DNA of 64,000 nt from Bradyrhizobium monzae (GCF_021458635.1 NZ_JAIRDQ010000011.1:205496-269495), one strand, 5' to 3'. Shown: positions 17,198 through 25,842, counted from the stretch's first letter. Notes: generated by a model from the sequence alone, not told the origin. A program made the numbers and translations.

Positions 17198-18004
17198 CTA
17201 GCCGAGAGGGCCCTTGGCGAGCCTGTTCACGTCGAAGTTATCGACCTCGGTCAGCAGCTCGCAGAAGGCCCGCGCGCCCTGGTCGAGGAGCTGCTCGCCC
17301 TTCCCGATCTCGGCCAGTGTCGCGTTGCCGACGGCTCCGCTGGCGTTGAGATCCTGCGCCTGCCAGGCAAAGGGCGCGGGCCGCTGCGTCGAGAGCCAGC
17401 GATATTGTTTCTCCATCGCGATGCTGCTCGCGGGAAAATCCGCAATCGCATTGGCGCGCACCTGATCGGGATAGCGCGCCAGCATGATCGAGGTCTCGAC
17501 CGCGCCGCCATGGATGCCGTGACGCACTTCATCGGCGGGGAACAGTTTTTCAGCGCCCGACAGGCGCGACCACGATGTCGTCACCGCGAACAGTTTTTGA
17601 TATGCGCGAAGATCCTGCGCCACCAGCATCATCGCCGCGCTGTTGCCGCCATGGCTAGTGATGATGACGAGCTTTTTCATGCCGCGTCGCGCGATGTCCT
17701 CGCCGATTGCGGTCCAGCGCTTCAGCGCCGCCTCGGTCGGCAGCGTCTGCGTGCCCGGATAATCGATATGCTCGGTGGAAATGCCGATGGGCTCAACGGG
17801 CAGGAACGTCGCCGGCATGGTCGCGGGCAAAAGCTCGCGCACGCGCGCGAGATAGGCGTCTGCGATCAGCACGTCGGTCTCGAGCGGCAGATGCGGGCCG
17901 TGCTGCTCGGTCGCCGCCAGCGGCAGCACCGCGATCCAGCGCGATACGTCCGCAGCGTTCGCATCGGCCCAGCGGATCTTGGTCCAGTCGCGCGGAGGCG
18001 TCAT
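17198..18004 (-). CDS. Creatininase-family amidohydrolase
   Basis: Metal-dependent cyclic-amide hydrolase-like protein of about 268 aa. Family metal and active-site residues appear in order: PLAATEQHGPHLPLETD (Glu, His, Asp), then VIITSHGGNSAA (His) and HGIHGGAVETSIML (Glu). Members hydrolyse creatinine, formamidopyrimidines or related lactams and cluster with transport genes. ATG 18002-18004 (MTPPRDWTKIRWADA) is chosen; a GTG 27 nt upstream is possible but has no ribosome binding site. It is divergent from the NMT1-type ABC importer, so the two may form one uptake-and-degradation locus. Substrate unknown. Confidence 0.88.
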   Translation of the reverse strand: MTPPRDWTKIRWADANAADVSRWIAVLPLAATEQHGPHLPLETDVLIADAYLARVRELLPATMPATFLPVEPIGISTEHIDYPGTQTLPTEAALKRWTAIGEDIARRGMKKLVIITSHGGNSAAMMLVAQDLRAYQKLFAVTTSWSRLSGAEKLFPADEVRHGIHGGAVETSIMLARYPDQVRANAIADFPASSIAMEKQYRWLSTQRPAPFAWQAQDLNASGAVGNATLAEIGKGEQLLDQGARAFCELLTEVDNFDVNRLAKGPLG

Positions 18005-18144
18005 CAAGGTTTCTTTGCCCGAATTTGTCACGTAGTTTGGTGTTATGGAGGGGACGCGGGCCTGGCCGGTTCGCGTCCCCGATTGTCTTGCGGTTTTATC
18101 GCGTTGTCTTCACATCGGCCAGACTTGATCGACGGAGCGCATTC

Positions 18145-19167
18145 ATGAGCCCTTCCCATCTGCGGCGAGCGTTAACGGCGGGCTTGCTGGCCACTCTCGT
18201 GTCGATGCTGCCGGCGCGTTCGGAAACCCTGGACAAGGTCGCCTTCGGCACCAATTGGGTCGCCGAGGCCGAGCATGGCGGCTTCTTCCAGGCGGTCGCC
18301 GACGGCACCTACAAGAAATATGGGCTCGACGTCAGCATCGTTCCGGGCGGGCCCAACGAGAACAACCGGATGTTGCTGATCGCCGGCAAGATCGATTTCT
18401 TCATGGCCGCGAACACGCTGATGTCGTTCGACGCGGTCGCCAACAACGTCCCCGTGGTGACGATTGCCGCGGTCTTCCAGAAAGATCCGCAGGTGATGCT
18501 GACGCAGCCGGATGCGAAGGTCACCAAGATCGAGGACCTCAAGCCGCTGACGCTGTTCGTCTCCAAGGAAGGCATGGGCAGCTACTTCCAGTGGCTGAAA
18601 TCCGAATACGGCTTCAGCGAGAAGAACGTCCGGCCCTATAATTTCAATCCGCAGCCCTTCATAGCCAACCCCAAGAGCGCGATGCAGGGCTACGTCACCT
18701 CCGAGCCGTTCGCAGTCGAGAAAGCCGCCGGCTTCAGGCCCAACGTCATTCTGCTCGCCGATGCCGGCTTCAACACCTATTCGACCCTGATCGAGACCCG
18801 TCGCGACCTGGTCGAGAAGAAGGCGGACCTGGTGCAGCGCTTCGTCGATGCCTCCATGATCGGCTGGTACAATTACATCTACGGCGACAATTCCGCCGGC
18901 AATGCGATGATCAAGAAGCTCAATCCGGAGATGACCGACGATCTGCTCGCCTATTCCGTCGCCAAGATGAAAGAATACGGCATCGTCGATTCCGGCGACT
19001 CCTTGAAGAACGGCATCGGCGCGATGAGTGACGATCGCTACACCTCCTTCTTCAACAAGATGGTGAAGGCCGGCGTCGTGAAGGGTGATCTCGATTTCCG
19101 CAAGTCCTACACGCTGCGCTTCGTCAACAAGGGCGTCGGTGTCGAGCTGCGCCCCGCCAAGCCGTAA
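18145..19167 (+). CDS. ABC transporter substrate-binding protein (NMT1/THI5-like, SsuA/TauA class)
   Basis: Periplasmic binding protein of 340 aa. ATG 18145-18147 starts MSPSHLRRALTAGLLATLVSMLPARSE, a signal peptide; a longer open frame upstream is a shadow of the creatininase gene. The NMT1/THI5 fold shows AFGTNWVAEAEHGGFFQAVADGTYKKYGLDVSIVPGGP, GKIDFFMAANTLMSFDAVANNVPVVTIAAVFQKDPQVML and GYVTSEPFAVEKAAGF. This class carries sulfonates, nitrate, taurine or pyrimidine precursors. It begins an operon with the ATPase (11 nt gap), permease and dehydrogenase. The ligand is not deducible. Confidence 0.9.
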   Translation: MSPSHLRRALTAGLLATLVSMLPARSETLDKVAFGTNWVAEAEHGGFFQAVADGTYKKYGLDVSIVPGGPNENNRMLLIAGKIDFFMAANTLMSFDAVANNVPVVTIAAVFQKDPQVMLTQPDAKVTKIEDLKPLTLFVSKEGMGSYFQWLKSEYGFSEKNVRPYNFNPQPFIANPKSAMQGYVTSEPFAVEKAAGFRPNVILLADAGFNTYSTLIETRRDLVEKKADLVQRFVDASMIGWYNYIYGDNSAGNAMIKKLNPEMTDDLLAYSVAKMKEYGIVDSGDSLKNGIGAMSDDRYTSFFNKMVKAGVVKGDLDFRKSYTLRFVNKGVGVELRPAKP

Positions 19168-19178
19168 CGTCAGCGTTG

Positions 19179-19994
19179 ATGTCAGACGTCAAACCTTTGT
19201 CAGGGGTCGAAGCCAGCCTGACGGCGCTTGCCGTCAGCCTGCGCGGCGTGACGAAGGTCTATGACAACGGCGTCATGGCGCTCGGTCCCTTCGATCTCGT
19301 GGTGCGCAAGGGCGAGTTCATCTCGCTGCTCGGTCCGTCCGGCTGCGGCAAGTCGACGGCGCTGAGACTGATTGCGGGGCTCAGCGCCGCGTCATCAGGC
19401 ACGGTGCGGATGTCACGTCACGAAGGCCCGGCGCAGATCGGCCATGGTGTCGGCTTCGTGTTCCAGGAACCGACCCTGATGCCCTGGGCCAGTGTGCGCG
19501 AAAACGTGCGGCTGCCGTTGAAGCTTGGCGGCGTCCCCAAGGCCGAAGGGCGGGCGCGAGCCGATGCAGCGTTGGCCAGCGTCGGTCTCGCCGATTTCGC
19601 CGACGCCTTTCCGCGCGAATTGTCCGGCGGCATGAAAATGCGGGTGTCGCTGGCGCGCGCGCTCGTCACCGATCCTGACATCCTCCTGATGGATGAACCG
19701 TTCGCAGCGCTCGACGAGATCACGCGCTTCCGCCTCAACAACGACCTGCTCGCGCTGTGGCGCAGCCTTGGCAAGACCGTCATCTTCGTCACCCATTCGG
19801 TGTTCGAATCCGTCTATCTGTCGCAGCGCGTCGTGGTCATGACGGCGCGGCCCGGCCGCATCCAGGCCGACATCCGCATCGAGACCGTCGAGCCGCGCGG
19901 CGAAGAGTTTTGCACCTCGGCCGCCTATTCCGATTACTGCCGGAAAGTATCGGCCGCGCTGGCGCCGTCCTATTCGGGACAGTCGATGCTATGA
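19179..19994 (+). CDS. ABC transporter ATP-binding protein (nitrate/sulfonate/taurine family)
   Basis: Cytosolic ATPase of 271 aa energising the importer. Walker A GPSGCGKST near residue 51, Q-loop FVFQEPTLMPWASV, signature LSGGMKMRVSLARAL, Walker B DILLMDEPFAALDE and H-loop VTHSVFES are all intact. The ATG at 19179 follows the binding-protein stop by 11 nt; a TTG immediately before is in frame. Its stop overlaps the permease start (ATGA), showing translational coupling. It matches SsuB/TauB-type ATPases in length and loop wording. Confidence 0.93.
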   Translation: MSDVKPLSGVEASLTALAVSLRGVTKVYDNGVMALGPFDLVVRKGEFISLLGPSGCGKSTALRLIAGLSAASSGTVRMSRHEGPAQIGHGVGFVFQEPTLMPWASVRENVRLPLKLGGVPKAEGRARADAALASVGLADFADAFPRELSGGMKMRVSLARALVTDPDILLMDEPFAALDEITRFRLNNDLLALWRSLGKTVIFVTHSVFESVYLSQRVVVMTARPGRIQADIRIETVEPRGEEFCTSAAYSDYCRKVSAALAPSYSGQSML

Positions 19995-20809
19995 ACGCGC
20001 AAGCCGTCGTCACCGCAAAGCCGTCCGGCACACGACGCGTGTTGCGTTTCGTGTTGCCCGTCATCGTATTCGCGGCTGGCCTCGCCGCCTGGGAACTGGT
20101 GGTCCGCATCAAGGCTATCCCGCCTTACGTGCTGCCGACCCCCTCCGTCATCTTCCTGACGCTGATCAAGGACTGGGCGGTGCTGTCACAATCGCTCGGG
20201 ACCACGCTCCTGACGACGCTGGAAGGTTTTATCGCCGCGAGCATCGGCGGCATCGCGCTGGCGCTGCTGTTCAACCAGTCGAAATGGGTCGAATACTCGC
20301 TATTCCCCTATGCCGTCGTCCTCCAGGTGACGCCGGTGATCGCGATCGCGCCGCTGCTCCTGATCTATCTGGAACAGCAGACCGCGGTCGTTGTCTGCGC
20401 CTTTATCGTCGCCTTTTTCCCGGTGCTGTCGAACACCACGCTCGGGCTGAATTCGGTTGACCGCAACCTCGCCGGCCTGTTCCAGCTCTATGGCGCCTCG
20501 CCGCCGCAAACCTTGCGCTTCCTGAAGCTGCCGGCGGCGCTGCCCTATATTTTGGGCGGCTTGCGCATTGCCGGCGGCCTGTCGCTGATCGGTGCGGTCG
20601 TGGCCGAGATCGCGGCGGGAACGGCCGGCGCCGGCTCGGGTCTCGCCTACAGAATCGCCGAATCCGGCTATCGATTGAACATACCCCGCATGTTCGCAGC
20701 GCTGCTTTTGTTGTCGCTGGCCGGGATTGTCATCTATGGGGTGCTGGCGCTAGTTTCCCACCTCGTTTTACGGCGCTGGCATGAGAGCGCGCTTGGAAAG
20801 GAAAACTGA
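19991..20809 (+). CDS. ABC transporter permease (SsuC/TauC-like)
   Basis: Inner-membrane permease of 272 aa with about six membrane segments. ATG 19991-19993 overlaps the ATPase stop by 4 nt. The EAA-like cytoplasmic loop is FQLYGASPPQTLRFLKLPAALPYILGGLRIAGGLSLIGAVVAEI. The N-terminus RRVLRFVLPVIVFAAGLAAWELVVRI is the first helix and PPYVLPTPSVIF the typical SsuC-type segment. The stop overlaps the next gene by 1 nt (TGATG). Confidence 0.92.
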   Translation: MNAQAVVTAKPSGTRRVLRFVLPVIVFAAGLAAWELVVRIKAIPPYVLPTPSVIFLTLIKDWAVLSQSLGTTLLTTLEGFIAASIGGIALALLFNQSKWVEYSLFPYAVVLQVTPVIAIAPLLLIYLEQQTAVVVCAFIVAFFPVLSNTTLGLNSVDRNLAGLFQLYGASPPQTLRFLKLPAALPYILGGLRIAGGLSLIGAVVAEIAAGTAGAGSGLAYRIAESGYRLNIPRMFAALLLLSLAGIVIYGVLALVSHLVLRRWHESALGKEN

Positions 20810-21798
20810 TGTCTACCGGTTCGATTTCGTCCGACAAGATCGACCTTCTGATCTATGGGCCGGTGCGGCCGATCCTCGAGAACGGGTTTTCCGATCATTT
20901 CGTCGTGCACAAGGCCGAGACGCGGGGTGACCTCGAACGGTTGACGCCGGCGACCCGCGAAAAGATCCGCGGCGTGGCGGTGACCTATCACACGGTCCGC
21001 GCCGACAAGGATTCGCTGTCGCAATTGCCCAAGATCGAGATGGTGGCGAGCTTCGGCGTCGGCTACGACCACATCGACTCCAAATACGCCGCCGAGCACA
21101 ACATCATCGTCACCAACACGCCCGACGTGCTGACCGAGGAGGTCGCCGACGTCGCGATGGGCCTGCTGATTTCGACCGTGCGTGAGTTCATCAAGGCCGA
21201 TCGCTACGTCCGCTCCGGCCTCTGGCAGACCCAGAACTATCCGCTCAGCGTCGGCTCGCTGCGCGATCGCAAGGTCGGCATCGTCGGCATGGGCCGGATC
21301 GGCCAGGCGATCGCGCGCCGGCTCGATGCCTCGCTGGTGCCGGTCGTCTATCACTCGCGCAATCCGTCCAAGGACGTTTCCTACAAGCACTATCCCGATC
21401 TGATCGAGATGGCGAAGGCGGTCGACACGCTGATGGTGATCGTGCCGGGCGGCGCCTCGACCAACAAGATGATCAATGCCGAGGTGTTCAAGGCGCTGGG
21501 CCCGCGCGGCGTGCTGGTCAACGTCGCGCGCGGCTCCGTGGTCGACGAGCAGGCTTTGGTCCAGGCATTGAAGTCCGGCACCATCCTCGCCGCGGGCCTC
21601 GACGTGTTTGCGGCCGAGCCCACCGTGCCGGATGAGCTCAAGACCATGCAGAACGTCGTGCTGCTGCCGCATATCGGCTCGGCCTCGGTGGTGACGCGCA
21701 ATGCCATGGACCAGCTCGTGGTCGACAACCTCAAGTCCTGGTTCGCCGGCAAGGCGCCGCTGACGCCGGTTGCTGAAACGCCGTTCAAGGGGCACTGA
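20809..21798 (+). CDS. D-isomer-specific 2-hydroxyacid dehydrogenase (glyoxylate/hydroxypyruvate reductase type)
   Basis: NAD(P)-dependent dehydrogenase of 329 aa that would reduce a 2-keto acid such as glyoxylate or hydroxypyruvate. The Rossmann loop VGIVGMGRIGQAIARRL is near residues 156-172. Catalytic Arg in NVARGSVVDE (near 240), Glu in the FAAEPTVPDEL segment, and His in LLPHIGSASVVTR (near 288) are visible. The start ATG overlaps the permease stop, and GGAAAGGAAAA lies upstream. Being coupled to an importer suggests it handles a product of the imported compound, an inference from position. Confidence 0.9.
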   Translation: MSTGSISSDKIDLLIYGPVRPILENGFSDHFVVHKAETRGDLERLTPATREKIRGVAVTYHTVRADKDSLSQLPKIEMVASFGVGYDHIDSKYAAEHNIIVTNTPDVLTEEVADVAMGLLISTVREFIKADRYVRSGLWQTQNYPLSVGSLRDRKVGIVGMGRIGQAIARRLDASLVPVVYHSRNPSKDVSYKHYPDLIEMAKAVDTLMVIVPGGASTNKMINAEVFKALGPRGVLVNVARGSVVDEQALVQALKSGTILAAGLDVFAAEPTVPDELKTMQNVVLLPHIGSASVVTRNAMDQLVVDNLKSWFAGKAPLTPVAETPFKGH

Positions 21799-22490
21799 TG
21801 AGAGTTCTTCGGGTCGTTGCATTGCTGATCGCGGCCTGTGTCGCCGCGATCGGTCCTGCGCGTGCGCAGGACGCGACGACCCTGAAGAAAGAGATGGTCG
21901 GGCAGTGGGAGCTCTCGACCACCGAACGCAGCAAGACCTGCGTCGTCACGATCAAGGGCGACCCGGTGGCGCAAGGTTTCAAGCTCGAGCTCGAGCCGGC
22001 CTGCAAGACCGCGCTGCCTTTCACCAAGGACATCGTCGCCTGGAGCGTCAAGGGGCTCGACATCGTCCGCTTGCAGGATGCGACCGGCGAATCCGTGATC
22101 GACTTCACCGAGGTCGAGGCCGGCATCTTCGAAGGCCTGCGCCAGGGCGAGGGCGTCTACATCCTGCAGGACCTCGCCGCCGCCCGCTCGATGGCCAAGT
22201 CGATGGACCAGATGATCGGCGACTGGGCCATGGTGCGCGGCAACGGCCAGCCGGTTTGCGGGCTGACGCTGACGAACACGGAAGCCGATCAGGACAATTT
22301 CCAGGTCTTCCTCAAGCCGAAATGCGATGCGGCGATCACCCAGTTCAACCCGACGCAATGGCGGCTCGAGCGAGGCCAGATCATCCTGATGTCGAAATCG
22401 GGCGACGTCTGGCAGTTCGAGGCCGACGATAACGCGCAATGGCGGCGGGTTCCCGATACGGCCGATCCCCTGATCATGCTGCGCCAATAG
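21798..22490 (+). CDS. Exported protein with two tandem AprI/Inh-type inhibitor domains
   Basis: A 230-aa protein. Signal peptide residues 1-24 (ending IGPARAQ), then two similar lipocalin-like units: GQWELSTTERSKTCVVTI ... LELEPACKTALPF ... AWSVKGLDIVRLQDATG at about 35-100, and GDWAMVRGNGQPVCGLTL ... FLKPKCDAAITQF ... QWRLERGQIILMSKSG at about 140-215. Each has one Cys pair and the closing Trp/Leu pattern of AprI/Inh metalloprotease inhibitors, which normally have one such domain. ATG overlaps the preceding TGA. No serralysin-type protease is seen in the window, so inhibitor function is uncertain. Confidence 0.78.
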   Translation: MRVLRVVALLIAACVAAIGPARAQDATTLKKEMVGQWELSTTERSKTCVVTIKGDPVAQGFKLELEPACKTALPFTKDIVAWSVKGLDIVRLQDATGESVIDFTEVEAGIFEGLRQGEGVYILQDLAAARSMAKSMDQMIGDWAMVRGNGQPVCGLTLTNTEADQDNFQVFLKPKCDAAITQFNPTQWRLERGQIILMSKSGDVWQFEADDNAQWRRVPDTADPLIMLRQ

Positions 22491-22644
22491 GCGCCGTTTC
22501 GGGGCCGCAATTTTCTGTCGGCAATTTTTCCTGTGCCCGTTTTTTTATCGTGGCGTTGTCGATCCGGCTCCGGCTGGATCGTCATCTGGGTAGCGAGCTG
22601 ATCGCGGCCGAACCGGCCGCGTCTCGCCTCAACAGGAGTTTTGC

Positions 22645-23052
22645 ATGCGTTTCATGTACATCGTCACCTCAAGCCAGCCGATGACCGGCCCGAGTCCGGC
22701 GCTGATGGAGGCCATGCAGAAGATTTCCGAGCGGGAAATCAAGGCCGGCCGGATGATCGACAATGGCGGTCTGATGCCGCTTGCGACCGGCGCACGGGTG
22801 CGGATCGTCGATGGCGAGCTCAGTGTCATCGATGGCCCCTTCATCGAAGCCAAGGAAGTGGTCGGCGGCTACGCCATTTTCGAGCTGCGCGACAAGGTCG
22901 AAGCCCTGGCCATGGCCAAGGAATTCATGCAGCTGCACCTCGATCACATGCCGGGCTGGGACGGCACCTGCGAGTTGCGGGCCTTCGCCACGCCGGGCGT
23001 TGACGGTGTCTGCGAGGTCGATTCGCGGTCGGCGGTAGCCGCCCACGCCTGA
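22645..23052 (+). CDS. YCII/DGPF-domain protein
   Basis: A 135-aa protein of the YCII-related dimeric alpha/beta barrel family. The opening MRFMYIVTSSQP and the signature IDGPFIEAKEVVGGYAIFELRDKVEALAMAKEFM (residues 66-100) define the DGPF subgroup. Such proteins are typically encoded next to ECF42 sigma factors, as here; their biochemical role is unknown. ATG 22645-22647 has CAGGAG 8 nt upstream. It forms a two-gene unit with the sigma factor. Confidence 0.9.
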   Translation: MRFMYIVTSSQPMTGPSPALMEAMQKISEREIKAGRMIDNGGLMPLATGARVRIVDGELSVIDGPFIEAKEVVGGYAIFELRDKVEALAMAKEFMQLHLDHMPGWDGTCELRAFATPGVDGVCEVDSRSAVAAHA

Positions 23053-23083
23053 TGCACAGACCAGTGTGTCACGGTCGGCGGCG

Positions 23084-24364
23084 ATGACGGCCGCCGACAT
23101 CGATCAAGCCATCCGTGCCACGATTCACGCAACTTGGCGCGTCGTGCAGCCGCGGCTGATCGCGACCTTGTCGCGGATGCTGCGCGACGTGCCGCTTGCG
23201 GAGGAGCTGACCCAGGACGCGCTGGTTGCCGCGCTTGAAGCCTGGCCGGGCATCGGCGTGCCCGACAATCCCGGCGCCTGGCTGATGACGACCGCCAGGC
23301 GCCGCGCGCTCGATGTCCTGCGCCGCGGCAAGATGCTCAGCGACAAGCACGACATGCTGGCGCGGGACATGTTGCAGGAGCAGGAGACCGTGCCGGATTT
23401 CGATGCCGCGCTCGACGACGACATCGGTGACGAATTGTTGCGGCTGGTCTTCACCGCCTGTCATCCGATCCTGTCGCGCGAGGCACGCGCGGCGCTGGCG
23501 CTGCGCATGATCTGCGGCTTGACCACGTCCGAGATCGCGCGTGCCTATCTCGTACCGGAAGCAACCATTTCCCAGCGCATCGTCCGCGCCAAGCGAACAC
23601 TGTCCGGATCCGGCCTTGCCTATGAGACCCCGAGTGGGGAGGCGTTGTCGGAGCGCCTCGCCTCGGTGCTGGAGGTCGTCTACCTCATCTTCAACGAGGG
23701 CTACCTCGCGGCGCGCGGCGACGAATGGCTGCGGCCGCAGCTCTGCGACGAGGCGTTGCGCATGGGGCGCGTGCTCGCCGGCCTCGCTCCTGATGAGCCC
23801 GAGGTTCACGGCCTGGTTGCATTGATGGATCTGAATGCCGCGCGGGCTCGCGCGCGTACCGACGCAAGCGGTGATCCCATTCTGTTGATGGACCAGGATC
23901 GCGGGCTCTGGGATCGCTCGCAGATCCGTCGCGGCCTGCGCGCGCTCGAACGTGCCCGCGAGCTCGGCGGTGGGGAGCGGTTTTACGCGCTTCAGGCCGC
24001 GATTGCGGCGTGTCACGCCACGGCAGAGACGGCCGCGGCTACCGACTGGCGGCGCATCGCGCAGCTTTACGATGAGCTGACGCTTCTGGTGCGCTCGCCG
24101 ATCATCGAGCTCAATCGCGCGGTCGCAGTCGGCATGGCCGAGGGATCGCAAGCCGGGCTCGACGTGCTGGATAAGATCACCAGCGCACCGGCGCTTGCGG
24201 CCTATCATCATCTGCCGGCAGTTCGTGGTGATTTCCTGCAGAAGCTCGGACGGCTCGCAGAAGCGCGGCAGGCCTTCGAGGCCGCCGCGCGTCTTGCGAC
24301 CAACGCACGCGAACGCACGCTGATGGAGCGCCGTGCCGCGGCGCTCAGCAGTCAATCTCTCTAG
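23084..24364 (+). CDS. RNA polymerase sigma factor, ECF42-type with C-terminal extension
   Basis: A 426-aa regulator with sigma-70 region 2 (AEELTQDALVAALEAWPGIGVPDNPGAWLMTTARRRALDVLRR, about 30-75), region 4 (ARAALALRMICGLTTSEIARAYLVPEATISQRIVRAKRTL, about 135-175) and a long C-terminal helical domain of over 200 residues with TPR-like character (LNRAVAVGMAEG, AYHHLPAVRGDFLQKLGRLAEARQAFEAAARLATNARER). This arrangement is ECF42, where the C-terminal domain rather than an anti-sigma factor modulates activity. ATG at 23084 is chosen; GTG at 23066 is possible. Its stop TAG shares the palindrome CTAG with the stop of the opposite-strand gene. Confidence 0.9.
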   Translation: MTAADIDQAIRATIHATWRVVQPRLIATLSRMLRDVPLAEELTQDALVAALEAWPGIGVPDNPGAWLMTTARRRALDVLRRGKMLSDKHDMLARDMLQEQETVPDFDAALDDDIGDELLRLVFTACHPILSREARAALALRMICGLTTSEIARAYLVPEATISQRIVRAKRTLSGSGLAYETPSGEALSERLASVLEVVYLIFNEGYLAARGDEWLRPQLCDEALRMGRVLAGLAPDEPEVHGLVALMDLNAARARARTDASGDPILLMDQDRGLWDRSQIRRGLRALERARELGGGERFYALQAAIAACHATAETAAATDWRRIAQLYDELTLLVRSPIIELNRAVAVGMAEGSQAGLDVLDKITSAPALAAYHHLPAVRGDFLQKLGRLAEARQAFEAAARLATNARERTLMERRAAALSSQSL

Positions 24365-25842
24365 GTCGTCGGCTTCGGCGGCGGCGCGGTGCCCTGCGCC
24401 CATTTCTCCATTTTCCCGAGCACGCCCCAGGCTGTGAGCGCGAGCGATATCGGGAGAGCGAATTGGCTAAGCCCCGGCACCGCGGTCGCGATCGTCCCGA
24501 GCAGTCCGGCAAGACCACCGGCACTCGGGCTCGCGGTCACGGCAGAGAGCAGCGCGGTGATGAGTGAGCCGCCGATGCCGAGCGCCGTCTTCTTGCCGTC
24601 CAGCATTTTGCCGATGGTTTCGCCGAGCGCGCCATTGACCTGGCCGAGCACGGGCTTGTTGCCGAGCATGGCGCTGAGCAGGTCGACCATCTGTTTGAGC
24701 TGATCGGCCGGAGCAGGATTTGTTGTCGCCGGTGTGCCGGGAGCGATCTTGGTGATGAGAGAGAGAAGCTGTCCAACCACGCTGACCGTCGGGTTGGCCG
24801 CTGTAATTGGGCCCACCGGGGCCGTTGCTCCCGGTTGCAAGACCTGCGTGAGGCTCTGCAGCTGGTCGAGGATCTGGGATAGCTGGTTGGACTGCCCTGC
24901 AGGCATTGTCCCTATCGGCGGGGTCGCTATCGGCGTTGCACCTGTTGGGATCGCTCCCGGCTGCAGACGCTGTGCGAGGTTTTCCAACCGACCCAGGATA
25001 TGGGACAGATCCACATTTTGCGTCCGGACCGGCTGCACGCCCGCGCGCGTGATGGCGGCGATCGTGGTCCCGTCGAGCAGGCCGGTATCCTCGAGGGCGT
25101 GCTGTTGCTGAAATTGCGAGACCGCCGCCCTGGTCTTCGGTCCGCTGATGCCGTCTTCGTCGAGCGGCGGATTGGCGCCGAGCTTGTTGAGCGTCTGCTG
25201 CATCAGCAGCACCGACGACGCCACGTCCTCGTCCGGCTCGGAACGGGAGGCAATGGACGGGCTGTCGTCGATGGTGATCGAAGAATCCTGCGACATCATC
25301 GCATGCAGGATCACCGCGGTGCCGAGCTGGGAATCGACATGGCTCGGGTCGAACACGTGGTCCGCGACGAACTTGCCGCCCCTCGCCTCGGTCGGTCCGT
25401 AGAGCGTCGAGCCGCCGTAGAGATAGGGCGAGTTGACGCCCTTGGCGTGATATCCGAGGCCGTTGAAGCATTCGAGCCGGTGCAGCGTGCGCGCGATGCA
25501 CCAGTCCTGCGTGCCGACGAAGTGCTGGATCCTCAGCGCGTCCACGGCGCCGTCGACGAACGAGGCGAACGGGCCGCGCCCCTTCGGGACGAGGCAAGTC
25601 ACGCGCTTCAGCGTTTCGCCGTTGCCGAGATAGGTGTCGAAATCGAAATTGGACTCGCGATAATGGCAGAGCGCGACGAAGTACCAGGGCACGCCGGTCA
25701 GCCGTTCGACCTGCTGATAGGTCGCCTTGCCGTTGATGGCCTTGCGTGCCGTCGCGTTGGCTTCGCCAAGGCGTGCGGGCCGGATCTGGAGATTGGCCCA
25801 GTTGCTCTCATACCCGCTCTTCAGACTCTCGTATGACACCAT
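24361..25842 (-). CDS. Lysozyme-like protein with peptidoglycan-binding domain and hydrophobic C-terminal tail
   Basis: A 493-aa protein without a signal peptide. Residues 1-190 look like a muramidase-type fold: LTGVPWYFVALCHYRESNFDFDTYLGNG carries a likely catalytic Glu, followed by a Cys-containing ECFNGLGYHAKGVNSPYLYGGSTLYGP segment. Residues about 210-270 form a PG_binding_1 domain (LLMQQTLNKLGANPPLDEDGISGPKTRAAVSQFQQQHAL). Then come repeated low-complexity segments (LENLAQRLQPGA / LQSLTQVLQPGA) and a C-terminal hydrophobic region (SLITALLSAVTA, GLLGTIATAVPGL, FALPISLALTAWGVLGKMEKWAQG). Phage-derived or a muralytic effector are both possible. No phage genes are adjacent. Confidence 0.7.
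   Translation of the reverse strand: MVSYESLKSGYESNWANLQIRPARLGEANATARKAINGKATYQQVERLTGVPWYFVALCHYRESNFDFDTYLGNGETLKRVTCLVPKGRGPFASFVDGAVDALRIQHFVGTQDWCIARTLHRLECFNGLGYHAKGVNSPYLYGGSTLYGPTEARGGKFVADHVFDPSHVDSQLGTAVILHAMMSQDSSITIDDSPSIASRSEPDEDVASSVLLMQQTLNKLGANPPLDEDGISGPKTRAAVSQFQQQHALEDTGLLDGTTIAAITRAGVQPVRTQNVDLSHILGRLENLAQRLQPGAIPTGATPIATPPIGTMPAGQSNQLSQILDQLQSLTQVLQPGATAPVGPITAANPTVSVVGQLLSLITKIAPGTPATTNPAPADQLKQMVDLLSAMLGNKPVLGQVNGALGETIGKMLDGKKTALGIGGSLITALLSAVTASPSAGGLAGLLGTIATAVPGLSQFALPISLALTAWGVLGKMEKWAQGTAPPPKPTT

Noticed and set aside
17707..18144. N-terminal extension of the NMT1-type binding protein
   Set aside because: The first 146 codons are antisense to the creatininase gene and Arg/Ser-rich; the signal peptide begins at ATG 18145.
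24361..25842. Prophage lysis module
   Set aside because: A single lysozyme-like gene is not enough; no holin, capsid, tail or integrase genes surround it.
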